Shown: positions 14,571 to 22,366 of the stretch, in pieces
How the letters are laid out: each line of letters starts with the position of its first letter
Numbering within the stretch: position 1 is the stretch's first letter
Source of the DNA: Ruminococcaceae bacterium UBA4306
GTDB lineage: Bacteria > Bacillota > Clostridia > Oscillospirales > Acutalibacteraceae
DNA: 26,833 bases
Direction: 5' to 3'
Assembly (NCBI GenBank): GCA_002394725.1
Contig: DGUQ01000083.1
Coordinates: 13,347-40,179, forward strand
Position numbers and translations under genes: made by a program
Notes under the pieces: model-generated
Told to the model about the DNA's origin: nothing
The model's input: the letters and a program-made list of their open reading frames with translations, nothing else
Database searches by the model: none

Positions 14571-15284
14571 TTACCATTCTATCTCGTTTGACGATAATAT
14601 GTTTGTATTGGTTTCATCGGAAATGATCTTACCGTTTTTCATGCGTATGACTCTGTCGGCGATTTTCGCGATCTCAGCGTTATGGGTGACGATGATCATC
14701 GTCTTTGAGTACTCGCGCACTAAACGCTCAAGACATTTGAGCACCGTTTTGCCGGTCTCTGAGTCCAGTGCTCCGGTCGGTTCGTCACAGAGAAAAAACT
14801 TAGGATTTTTGGCGATGGCGCGCGCGATGGAAACACGCTGCTGCTGACCGCCGGAGAGCTGAGACGGATAACGCCGCATTTTGTCCGACAGTCCTACAAG
14901 ACACAGAGCGTCCTCGGCTGCGCCGTGGCTTTCGGGGTCGGCAGTCAGCTTCACGTTCTCTATAGCTGTCAGCCCGGAGATGAGGTTGAAGGATTGAAAG
15001 ACAAAGCCTACCGTATTTCGGCGGTACGCCGTCAGCTCTCTGTCGCTCATCCGACCGAGCTCGACGCCGTCGAAGCATACGGAGCCGCTGTCAAAGCGAT
15101 CCATACCTCCGAGCATATTCAGCAGTGTGCTCTTTCCGCTGCCGGAGTTACCCAGCACCGCGACAAGCTGTGAACTGCCTACTTCAAAGCTCAGGTGATC
15201 CAGCGCGCAGACGCGGCTGTTGCCGTCTCCGTAGTATTTGCAGAGTTCTTTGACTGTCAGGATGTATTCTGTATGTTTTTCCAT
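14571..15284 (-). CDS. ABC transporter ATPase, MacB/LolD-like
   Basis: A 237-residue nucleotide-binding subunit, the normal length for the MacB/LolD/FtsE group. Motifs in order: Walker A GNSGSGKST at about 45, Q-loop FVFQSFNLISG, signature LSGGQQQRVSIARA, Walker B FFLCDEPTGALD and the switch histidine in IIVTHNAEIAK. It ends 6 bases before the coiled-coil permease, its obvious partner, and starts 28 bases after the carrier gene, so it belongs to the same minus-strand operon. Confidence 0.95.
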   Translation of the reverse strand: MEKHTEYILTVKELCKYYGDGNSRVCALDHLSFEVGSSQLVAVLGNSGSGKSTLLNMLGGMDRFDSGSVCFDGVELGRMSDRELTAYRRNTVGFVFQSFNLISGLTAIENVKLTADPESHGAAEDALCLVGLSDKMRRYPSQLSGGQQQRVSIARAIAKNPKFFLCDEPTGALDSETGKTVLKCLERLVREYSKTMIIVTHNAEIAKIADRVIRMKNGKIISDETNTNILSSNEIEW

Positions 15285-15312
15285 AGAGGGTCTCCGTATT
15301 TGAGAGGATATA

Positions 15313-16743
15313 TCAATAGCCGATGACGATTCCCAGCGCGAGAAAGCCTATCACCAGCAGGAAGTTTACCGCAAACAGCGGCAGGCTCTTCTTCACCCAT
15401 TTGAAGTACTCCATACCTATCATTGAGAGCGCGATAAGAAGGACGGGAGAGGTCGGGAACAGCACGTTGGTGTAGCCGTCCGCGAAGGTATATATCAGCA
15501 CCATCATGCGGTCGCTCAGACCTAAGCTCACGGTCGAGAGCAGTCCCATGACGAGGATCGCCTTGGCAGTGGAAGAAGAGATGAAGAACTCCAGCACGAG
15601 CACGATCGCATAGATGATCAGCACGATCAGGAAGAGGCTTTTGCCCTTTGTCAACAGGTTGATCTGGTTGGCGATCGTCGGCATTATGTGACCCTCGTCG
15701 AAAACATATTTGATCGACGCCGACAGTCCGATGAAAACGATCGTCGGCAAAGCTCCGGTAAAACCCTTCAGAAAGCTCTTGAATACCGTTTTGGCGGAGG
15801 ATGTGCAGAGGATCCCGGCGAGCAGTCCGAAGATCAGGAAGTAGGCGATGAGGATGACTACGGTGTAGCTTCTGAACGCCTCGACAGAGGAGCATACCGC
15901 AATCAGAATAAGACTGACGCTTAGGAATATCCCATAGATCACGCGCAGTTTCTTCTCACGAGAGGGCGACTTTTCCGCGACGCTGTCCCGAACGTTCACG
16001 GTAGCCTTGATCCTCAGATCGTGTTCATAGGTCAAGCTGTTCTCGGGGCTTTTGCCGAGCTTTCTGAGATAGAGGAAGATGAACGCCAGCAGGAGCATAT
16101 ACATCACGATGAAAATGATGATACGGAACCATATCTTATCCATCGGATTAGCTCCGATGATCTCAGAGGCGAGCAGTACGGTAAAGGGATTGGTCACGGC
16201 GCTCGCGAAGCCGAAGCCGCAGGATACTATGCAGATCAGAAAGCCGGTGAAAGAATCATATCCTATCGCTAAGCACAGCATCGTGATGATCGGCAGCATG
16301 GTCAGCATTTCTTCAAACAGTCCGAGAAACGCTCCGAAGCACATGAACAGCAGTGAGATCAGCGCGACCATCAGCTTTCGTCTGCTTTTGAAGCGATCGG
16401 ACACCGCGCTTACTATCGCGCCTATGCCTCCCGCGTCGTTCATCACCTGAAACGCCGCCGAGATCACCAGCAGAAACACAGACAGCATGATAAGAGTCAC
16501 TCCGTCGGAGGAGCCGAAGACCAATATCGGCGCGAGGATCCCCTTCCAGACAGGGATGCCCTTTACGCCGTCGAGTGTATGATAGACGCTGTAATCGGTG
16601 CTGCCGTCGGCGTTCACGCCAAAGCTCCCCGCAGGGATGAAGTAGGTCAGTACGATCGAGACGATCAACAGCCCGAGCAGCAGCGCCGTCACCTGTATAA
16701 AGGTCTTTTTGGAGATATTGATCAGTGATTTTTCTTTATTCAT
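15313..16743 (-). CDS. YfcC-family membrane carrier
   Basis: A 476-residue, very hydrophobic protein with about 12 membrane segments. The sequence style (TYFIPAGSFG near residue 35, 'FEEMLTMLPIITMLCLAIGY', 'PFTVLLASEIIGANPM', 'SSSTAKAILVMGLLS') is that of the YfcC family within the C4-dicarboxylate/basic-amino-acid carrier group (DcuC/ArsB-like fold). The substrate cannot be read from sequence. Its ATG overlaps the stop of the acyltransferase gene by 4 bases (ATGA), indicating translational coupling, and the ABC genes follow. It might supply or remove a small organic acid used by the locus. Confidence 0.85.
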   Translation of the reverse strand: MNKEKSLINISKKTFIQVTALLLGLLIVSIVLTYFIPAGSFGVNADGSTDYSVYHTLDGVKGIPVWKGILAPILVFGSSDGVTLIMLSVFLLVISAAFQVMNDAGGIGAIVSAVSDRFKSRRKLMVALISLLFMCFGAFLGLFEEMLTMLPIITMLCLAIGYDSFTGFLICIVSCGFGFASAVTNPFTVLLASEIIGANPMDKIWFRIIIFIVMYMLLLAFIFLYLRKLGKSPENSLTYEHDLRIKATVNVRDSVAEKSPSREKKLRVIYGIFLSVSLILIAVCSSVEAFRSYTVVILIAYFLIFGLLAGILCTSSAKTVFKSFLKGFTGALPTIVFIGLSASIKYVFDEGHIMPTIANQINLLTKGKSLFLIVLIIYAIVLVLEFFISSSTAKAILVMGLLSTVSLGLSDRMMVLIYTFADGYTNVLFPTSPVLLIALSMIGMEYFKWVKKSLPLFAVNFLLVIGFLALGIVIGY

Positions 16744-18578
16744 CTGCGATTACGCTCCTCTCTGATTAAGTCGACGATCAGCGACCAGCGCGCGACCTGC
16801 TGTCTGTTTTCGGTCGGATAAAAATAGTATTGATCGTTATCGTGGTAGATCTCAAATTCCTTGCCGCAGGAAAATGCGAGAGCCGGTATCTTCTCGGTAG
16901 GTACGGTGAATTCCGTTTTGTCCGAGCGGTAGGTGAACGACTCTTTGGTCAGTGTGCAGACGCCGGTTTCTTTTCTGACGCGTCCGTTCTTGTCAGGGAA
17001 CACCTTGACGTTTACCTCTGTTCTCAGCTCAAGATCGTCGAGCTGCGCCCGCTCCGTCTCTTTGATGCGGTCGTAATAGGCGGGGATGCTCCCAATCTCA
17101 TCAGTAAATAGATAGCTATCATCAAGATGATGTATCTTTCCGCAGGCGGTACAGTACAGGTCGCTTGCCTTCGACTGCGTTGTATACAGCGCTCCGCAGT
17201 CCGCGCAGCGGTACAGCATCTTCTCCAGTCCGCGCGCCTTGTCCTTCTGACGAAAACGGTTGACGGGATCCGCCGAGGCGTTATATGACAGCGTAGCTTC
17301 GATCACCCGCTCGATCTCGCCGACCGACATACGCTTCAGATCCTCCGGCGTCAAAACTCTTTCGACCGCGATCCGCACGTTGCCTCTGTAGAATTTTCCG
17401 CGCCATTTAGGATAGGTGAAGTATCCGCCCGTAATCTTTGCCAGCACCAGCGGATAGCCGAATTTCTTATACGCCGCGGCGGCACTCTCCACGATCTCGC
17501 TGGGGCGTCCGTCGATGCTGAGCCTGCCCTCGGGGAATACTACGACGGGATATCCGGCTCTGAGCGTCCGGAGCATTTTGACGGCAGCTGTGTCGGGATA
17601 AAACATCTTCTTGGGGATCATACCCGCTTTTTTTGACAGGTGTCTGAGCACAGGAGCGGATGTTATGTGGTGGTTGATGATATAGGCGGGCTTATAGTTC
17701 TTCATAAGCTCCGTCATATAGTAGAAGTCATAAAACGACACATGGTTGCACAGTACGACGAACGGCGGATCAAGTCCTTTCAGCTTTTCGCCGTCCACTA
17801 CCAGCTTCTGGCTGTGCTTTCGCCAGAGAGCGATGAGCTTTATCGCGACGAAGTAAGCGGCTGAGTCGGGTGTACCGTCTTTTCCTCTGAAATATACCTT
17901 GTCGAGGAACAGCCACAGAAGCACGAACAGAAGAGCCATCATCAGCAGTATTATCAGAATCAGAACCCACAGCGGAAGCGCGTTCATGATGAACGCCCTC
18001 GCGCCGGCTCCGATCAGGTTGGAGGTGGCGATGGAGGGGATCACGCCCGTTGCAACCGTCAGGATATATCTGCGGTAGCGGATATCGGTGCTGCTGCCGA
18101 AATAGCAGATCGCGCCGAAGGGGATTATCGGCGTTATGAACAGAAGATACATCAGCATCCATACCTTCTTTTCTTTGTTATCCAAGGCCATTTGCTCGAT
18201 CTGTTCTTTTGATTCTCTCGATTTTTTTGTGTCAAAGCGGAATGTTCTCACAAGGATAAAGATGATGCTCGCGCCGAGACATACGCCGAGATCGCACAGG
18301 ATCAGCGAGATATAGAAAGGATAGCTCAGACCGCTCGCTACCTGGATGAACTCAGCCGGTATAAATACGACGATCATTTGCAGCGCCTCAATCAGCGATA
18401 CTGCCGCTCCTCCCGCGATGCCCTTGGAGGTCAACAGCGCCTTGGCTCCCTCGACATCGTTTTTCAGCTGCAGGGTGAACAGAGGGATCAAGATATCTTT
18501 CAGAAAAAAAGCGAACAGGAACAACGCCCCCGCTAAGGAGAACAGTAAAACGGCTTTTTCGATCCATCTCTTTTTCAT
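16740..18578 (-). CDS. Fusion of DedA/VTT membrane domain, PlsC acyltransferase and zinc ribbon
   Basis: A 612-residue protein from ATG 18578 (CAGGAG upstream). Residues 1-240 hold a signal-anchor helix and a VTT/SNARE-associated (DedA-type) membrane domain with several helices (FIPAEFIQVASGLSYPFY; LLFITPIIPFGAICYFG). Residues about 260-420 are a lysophospholipid acyltransferase domain with the catalytic HX4D motif (CNHVSFYDFYY, near 278) and VVFPEGRLS (near 348). A four-cysteine zinc ribbon follows (CADCGALYTT near 458, CTACGK near 478). About 110 C-terminal residues of beta-rich character (FTYRSDKTEFTVPTEKIPAL) have no assigned function. DedA domains are linked to lipid translocation and PlsC domains to acyl transfer, so a coupled acylation/flipping enzyme is a reasonable inference. 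The fusion is unusual. It is first in the operon. Confidence 0.85.
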   Translation of the reverse strand: MKKRWIEKAVLLFSLAGALFLFAFFLKDILIPLFTLQLKNDVEGAKALLTSKGIAGGAAVSLIEALQMIVVFIPAEFIQVASGLSYPFYISLILCDLGVCLGASIIFILVRTFRFDTKKSRESKEQIEQMALDNKEKKVWMLMYLLFITPIIPFGAICYFGSSTDIRYRRYILTVATGVIPSIATSNLIGAGARAFIMNALPLWVLILIILLMMALLFVLLWLFLDKVYFRGKDGTPDSAAYFVAIKLIALWRKHSQKLVVDGEKLKGLDPPFVVLCNHVSFYDFYYMTELMKNYKPAYIINHHITSAPVLRHLSKKAGMIPKKMFYPDTAAVKMLRTLRAGYPVVVFPEGRLSIDGRPSEIVESAAAAYKKFGYPLVLAKITGGYFTYPKWRGKFYRGNVRIAVERVLTPEDLKRMSVGEIERVIEATLSYNASADPVNRFRQKDKARGLEKMLYRCADCGALYTTQSKASDLYCTACGKIHHLDDSYLFTDEIGSIPAYYDRIKETERAQLDDLELRTEVNVKVFPDKNGRVRKETGVCTLTKESFTYRSDKTEFTVPTEKIPALAFSCGKEFEIYHDNDQYYFYPTENRQQVARWSLIVDLIREERNRR

Positions 18579-18669
18579 AGCTCAGGCTCCTGTTCTTGAA
18601 ATCAATTCATATAAACTCTTTCCGTTCTGTCATAAGGATTCCGTCGGTTTTTTTTAGCGCTTAATAGGA

Positions 18670-18696
18670 AATCTGTATAGAATAATTATACAGATT
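18670..18696. promoter_or_regulatory. 27-base palindromic operator over the operon -10
   Basis: AATCTGTATA (18670-18679) and TATACAGATT (18687-18696) are perfect 10-base arms around a 7-base centre. The palindrome covers the minus-strand -10 hexamer (18690-18685), so a dimeric repressor bound here would block the acyltransferase/ABC operon and could also affect the divergent gene. No regulator gene lies in the neighbourhood. Confidence 0.65.
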
Positions 18697-18712
18697 ATGC
18701 TTGTTATTTCAA
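18685..18712 (-). promoter_or_regulatory. Promoter of the acyltransferase/carrier/ABC operon
   Basis: On the minus strand TTGAAA (18712-18707), a 16-base spacer and TATAAT (18690-18685) lie about 105 bases before the start at 18578. Confidence 0.6.
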
Positions 18713-18759
18713 GTGTTTCAGCAAAACAAAAGTGTTTTAATAAATATTTGTATTATATA

Positions 18760-18778
18760 TGATCACAGAAAGTGGTCA
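18760..18778. promoter_or_regulatory. Second imperfect dyad in the divergent intergenic region
   Basis: TGATCAC (18760-18766) and GTGGTCA (18772-18778) form an inverted repeat with one mismatch and a 5-base centre. A third small palindrome, GCAGG-tt-CCTGC (18880-18891), lies just before a TAAAAT sequence (18892-18897) that may be the -10 of the rightward gene. These are weak operator candidates. Confidence 0.3.
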
Positions 18779-18937
18779 TTTTGAGAAATGTCCCAATTCA
18801 ATATCCGTATCGGACTAAACATTAATGTCTATAAAAACCGCTGTAACACATCCAAGCTAAGGTTTTTGTGGACTTTTTTGCAGGTTCCTGCTAAAATAAT
18901 AGAGGTTATTTAGAAAACGCAAAAGCAGGAGAAAGAT

Positions 18938-20206
18938 ATGGAACAAAGATTATTTACAGGAATCCGCCCGCTATACTCTTCGAGTAAAGAAAACCCTAAC
19001 GGAATCAGGATACGGATACGAATGAGAGATTTGATTGATCTGTCCGCGTTGCGTTATGCTGTAGATACCACAATGCAAAGATATCCCTATTTCTGCGTGG
19101 AGCTACAGAAAAAGGCCGGACAGTATGTTTTTATTGATAACGCCAGACCTGTTGTAATCAGCAATTCTCTTCATGGGGTAGATCTGAATGCAGAAGAATC
19201 CAACTATCATATGATTGCCTTTGCGTACCAAGATAACTGGATCATTCTGGATATATTTCATGGTCTGACAGACGGAACCGGCGCCTATGAAGTCATTCGG
19301 ACATTGCTGTATTATTATTGTTCTAAGCGGTATGGAATCAAGCTGAACGAGGAGGGGATTCGTCTTGTCGGAGACGAGATCACTGCGGAAGAATGGGAGG
19401 ATCCTATTGAAAAAGCCTCGGATCTTCCGACTCCTGCGCGATCCGATCTTCCGAAGGCGCTCAACATCATTGAGAATGCTGAACTGCAGAACGACACATT
19501 AAAAACTGTTTATAGTATAGCGATTGACGAATCTGAGTTTGTGCGCTTCAGCATGGACAATGACGGCAGTCCGGGAACGATAACCGCATTGCTTCTCAGC
19601 CGTGCTGTTGCGAAGCTTTTTCCGGATGCAAACGATCCTATCAGGATCACCCTGTGTGTGAATCAGCGAAAAGCGCTTCAAAAGCCCAAGGCACATCAAA
19701 GCTTGGTCGGCGGGGCGATGCTCGAATACAAAGAGAAGCTTCGTGATTGGCCTCTTGACAGACAGGCTACAGCCTATCGGGGCATGGTTTTTGTACAGAC
19801 GATGGATGAGACAGTCCTCGCCGGAGCCAATAGCTTGAGAGGGCTCACACAGATGCTTCTGTCCAAGGAAACTGATCAAGAGCGCCTTGACATTACGGCG
19901 TATATCGGAAAAACGGCAGAGCAGATCATGACGGCGACGGTCAGTTATGTGGGAAAAGCAAACTATAAAGAAGCAGAAAAGTATATTCGTGACTTCCGGA
20001 CATGGACAGGCGCGACAGGTAACTATCCATGTGTTGCGATCGCGGCGGTAAACGGACGTTTTACGCTTGACTTCATTCAGCCGTTTTCAAGTCCGCTTAT
20101 CATTAACGCTTTTTCAAAAGAACTGGAGGATAACGGCATCACCTATGATCTGCAGGATGTAGCAGTATTGGATGTGCCGAACATCCAACTTCCGTGGAGC
20201 AAATGA
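18938..20206 (+). CDS. Condensation/alcohol-acetyltransferase-fold acyltransferase
   Basis: A 422-residue protein from ATG 18938 (CAGGAG upstream). It has the two-lobed CoA-dependent/condensation-domain fold by pattern: near the N-terminus 'LSALRYAVDTTMQRYPYF', the active-site HxxxDG motif at H108-D112-G113 (FHGLTDGTGAYEVI), and a C-terminal lobe with 'ATVSYVGKANY'. This is the motif of chloramphenicol acetyltransferase, PapA-type and yeast-like alcohol acetyltransferases, and NRPS C domains. There is no carrier-protein domain and no NRPS module nearby, so a stand-alone transfer of an acyl group to an alcohol or amine is likely. It diverges from the DedA-PlsC operon across a shared, palindrome-rich promoter region, suggesting joint regulation and work on a common lipid. 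Substrates are unknown. Confidence 0.8.
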   Translation: MEQRLFTGIRPLYSSSKENPNGIRIRIRMRDLIDLSALRYAVDTTMQRYPYFCVELQKKAGQYVFIDNARPVVISNSLHGVDLNAEESNYHMIAFAYQDNWIILDIFHGLTDGTGAYEVIRTLLYYYCSKRYGIKLNEEGIRLVGDEITAEEWEDPIEKASDLPTPARSDLPKALNIIENAELQNDTLKTVYSIAIDESEFVRFSMDNDGSPGTITALLLSRAVAKLFPDANDPIRITLCVNQRKALQKPKAHQSLVGGAMLEYKEKLRDWPLDRQATAYRGMVFVQTMDETVLAGANSLRGLTQMLLSKETDQERLDITAYIGKTAEQIMTATVSYVGKANYKEAEKYIRDFRTWTGATGNYPCVAIAAVNGRFTLDFIQPFSSPLIINAFSKELEDNGITYDLQDVAVLDVPNIQLPWSK

Positions 20207-20259
20207 AACTTAGGAATACCATCCATTGCTTACTTTGAGAAAGCGGAGGATAAAACAAC

Positions 20260-20288
20260 TTGACAACCGGTGCGACCTAAGCTACAAT
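20260..20288 (+). promoter_or_regulatory. Near-consensus promoter in front of a hairpin
   Basis: TTGACA (20260-20265), a 17-base spacer and TACAAT (20283-20288). The start site would be near 20295, only a few bases before a strong terminator-like hairpin; no open reading frame with a ribosome binding site follows. Confidence 0.6.
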
Positions 20289-20294
20289 ACAGCA

Positions 20295-20348
20295 AATGGA
20301 AATCCTCCTCTGCAGGCTCGTTTGAGCCGTGCAGGGGAGGATATTTTT
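20295..20348 (+). ncRNA. Candidate very short hairpin RNA or terminator
   Basis: ATCCTCC-t-CTGCA-GGCT and AGCC-g-TGCAG-g-GGAGGAT (20302-20342) form a nearly perfect stem ending in ATTTTT. With the promoter directly upstream this would give a transcript of about 50 bases made almost only of a stem-loop. It may instead be simply the terminator of the acyltransferase gene ending at 20206, or an element end. No known RNA family is recognised. Confidence 0.35.
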
Positions 20349-20483
20349 GACCACAATTATGACCACAAATGGAATCGGAAGCATCGGAAACAACGGAGAA
20401 AAGAGGGTATATCGAAAAATCCGAGTGTAGCAGAAATGGCTAAAACAAGCCATTTTCCAAGAAACAGCAGACTTCCAAAGCCG

Positions 20484-20528
20484 TTTGGGAGCAGGATGTC
20501 GGGGGTTCAAATCCCTTCACTCCGACCA
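20484..20528 (+). repeat. Right copy of tRNA-Pro 3' end (attR-like)
   Basis: These 45 bases are identical to 3300-3344, covering tRNA-Pro from the anticodon loop to CCA. The sequence before it is unrelated to a tRNA 5' half, so it cannot make a tRNA. Same orientation and an intact tRNA on the left are what integration at a tRNA 3' end leaves behind. It may also be the junction used by the serine-recombinase element to its right. Confidence 0.75.
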
Positions 20529-20530
20529 GT

Positions 20531-20577
20531 ATGAGTGTTGATAACGGACTTAAGTTATCAACACTCATTTTCTTTTT
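20531..20577 (+). terminator. Perfect 15-pair terminator after the tRNA fragment
   Basis: ATGAGTGTTGATAAC (20531-20545) and GTTATCAACACTCAT (20554-20568) form a perfect stem with an 8-base loop, followed by TTTCTTTTT. It starts 3 bases after the tRNA CCA, so it is plausibly the original tRNA-Pro terminator. Confidence 0.8.
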
Positions 20578-20591
20578 GTAGTTTGTCCTTT

Positions 20592-20625
20592 GCAGGAGCA
20601 GATTTCGGTCTGCTCCTGCTTTTTT
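20592..20625 (+). terminator. Perfect 11-pair hairpin near the recombinase stop
   Basis: GCAGGAGCAGA (20592-20602) and TCTGCTCCTGC (20609-20619) with a six-base loop are followed by six T on the plus strand. It could stop plus-strand transcripts from running into the minus-strand mobile element. Confidence 0.65.
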
Positions 20626-20638
20626 GATTAATAAACCA

Positions 20639-22366
20639 TCATGCGGATTTGCCGCGCTGGCTCGGGAACATATCCGTGGGCAGATATTCCACCTTAACGC
20701 CCTGCCTCGTATCTGCTGTGTAATTCTCATAGTCGGATTCCATAGGTATCTCGATATACCCGACAAAGCGGTAATAGATTGCGATCCGCTGGGTGTAATG
20801 CTTGCTGCTGCCCTCTTTCTCATAGACGTCGATATGATCAATCAGCTCTCTGAGCATCGGCGCGGTCAAAATCTGCATATCCATGAACTTGCGGATTGCC
20901 TTGATGAAATCATCCTTGTTCTGCTCCATTTCATGCAGTTTTGCGATGCGCTCCTTGTACTCAAAGATCTTGTCCTTCAGCTCCATGCGCTCCAGCTCAT
21001 ACTTCTGAGATAGTTGCATGAACATTTCGTCCGTCAGCTTACCGATAGCGTTGTCCTCGTAAATCTTCACGAACAGATCGGCTACCGTCTGACTTCTGAC
21101 TTTCATCCTGTTCAGCTCACTTTCGAGATATTTTTGCTCGCTGATCATATCCGCGTTGGTCTTCTCAGCCAACAGCTCAGCAAACTCATCCTCGTGGTAT
21201 TCCAGATACTTTGCCAAACGCCTCAATTCCTGCTTGACTACCTCTTCTATCGCATCAGCCCGGATATAATGGCGGGAATTACAAGTGCCGCGGGTATCCT
21301 TTACATAGTTTGAACAGCTGAAATAATGGATATCTTTGTTACCGGAGTTGGTATGGTGCCACAGCTTACTACCGCAATCGGCACAGCAAAGCAAATCGGC
21401 AAAGATACTTTTCTCTCCGTTCTCAGGCTTGGGATGACGGCGCTTGTTCTTCTTAATCACCTTCTGCACCAATTCAAAGGTCTCACGGTCGATGATTGGT
21501 TCATGGACATCTTTGAACACTGCCCATTTCTCAGGGGGATTATCCAAACGCTTCTTGTTCTTATATGATTTGCTGTAGGTCTTGAAGTTGATGACATCAC
21601 CGCAATACTCCTGCTTCGTGATAATATGCTCGATCGTGGTATAGCTCCAGCGGTACGGATCGGGGTTAGTCTTTTTGCCACCTTTACGGATTCCCTTCTG
21701 TATCCAGTAATACGTCGGAGTAATGACCTTTCGCTCTTGCAAAACATGGGCAATTGTTTCATTCCCTTTACCTTCTAACACCATGCGGAAGATATCTTGT
21801 ACCACATCGGCGGCTTCGGGATCGATGACCCACTTCTTCGGATCATCAGGCGATTTGATATACCCATACGGCGGAAAGCTCAGCGGTTCTCCCGAACTCC
21901 CCCGAATGCGGTAGGATGATCTACACTTCTTGCTGATATCCTTTGCGTACCATTCATTGATGATGTTCTTAAACGGCGCGATCTCATTCTCTCCTTCGTC
22001 GCTGTCTACATTATCGTTGATAGCGATAAAACGAACGTCGCGGTCGGGAAAGTAGGTATCGGTATAATAGCCCACCGTATCATACCGCCTTCCGAGTCGG
22101 GACAAGTCCTTGACGACCACCGTGGAGATATACCCGAGATCAATATCCTCTATCATCTTCTGAAAGCCCGGACGGTTGAAGTTGGTGCCGGTATAGCCGT
22201 CGTCCACATAATAGCGGGTATTGCCGAGACTGTGTTCCTTGGCAAATTGTTTGAGCATCTTCTTTTGCGTAGAGATGGAATTACTCTCACCCTCCATGCC
22301 ATCGTCGCGTGACAGACGACAGTAAAGAGCGGTGATTCCAACATTAGTTTTCTTCTTCGACTGCAT
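20639..22366 (-). CDS. Large serine recombinase of a mobilizable element
   Basis: A 575-residue recombinase from ATG 22366, chosen because AAAGGAGG lies 7 bases upstream. Domains: an N-terminal resolvase domain with catalytic Ser19 (TALYCRLSRDDGMEGESNSI), DDGYTGTNFNRPGFQ and VVVKDLSRLGRRY; a recombinase domain (PYGYIKSPDDPKKWVIDPEA); a zinc ribbon (CCADCGSKL then CSN..GTCNSRHY); a long coiled coil (residues about 400-500); and a DUF4368-like C-terminus (RELIDHIDVYEKEG; IAIYYRFVGYIEIP). This is the TnpX/TndX-like group that excises and integrates clostridial elements. Its position next to the tRNA fragment marks the left end of the element. It overlaps the upstream small gene by 23 bases. Confidence 0.93.
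   Translation of the reverse strand: MQSKKKTNVGITALYCRLSRDDGMEGESNSISTQKKMLKQFAKEHSLGNTRYYVDDGYTGTNFNRPGFQKMIEDIDLGYISTVVVKDLSRLGRRYDTVGYYTDTYFPDRDVRFIAINDNVDSDEGENEIAPFKNIINEWYAKDISKKCRSSYRIRGSSGEPLSFPPYGYIKSPDDPKKWVIDPEAADVVQDIFRMVLEGKGNETIAHVLQERKVITPTYYWIQKGIRKGGKKTNPDPYRWSYTTIEHIITKQEYCGDVINFKTYSKSYKNKKRLDNPPEKWAVFKDVHEPIIDRETFELVQKVIKKNKRRHPKPENGEKSIFADLLCCADCGSKLWHHTNSGNKDIHYFSCSNYVKDTRGTCNSRHYIRADAIEEVVKQELRRLAKYLEYHEDEFAELLAEKTNADMISEQKYLESELNRMKVRSQTVADLFVKIYEDNAIGKLTDEMFMQLSQKYELERMELKDKIFEYKERIAKLHEMEQNKDDFIKAIRKFMDMQILTAPMLRELIDHIDVYEKEGSSKHYTQRIAIYYRFVGYIEIPMESDYENYTADTRQGVKVEYLPTDMFPSQRGKSA

Noticed and set aside
20484..20528. Second functional tRNA-Pro gene
   Set aside because: Only the part from the anticodon loop onward is present; the acceptor 5' strand, D-arm and 5' anticodon stem are missing.
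20226..20534. A 102-codon plus-strand open frame
   Set aside because: It runs through a promoter, a hairpin and the tRNA fragment; no recognisable protein or ribosome binding site supports it.
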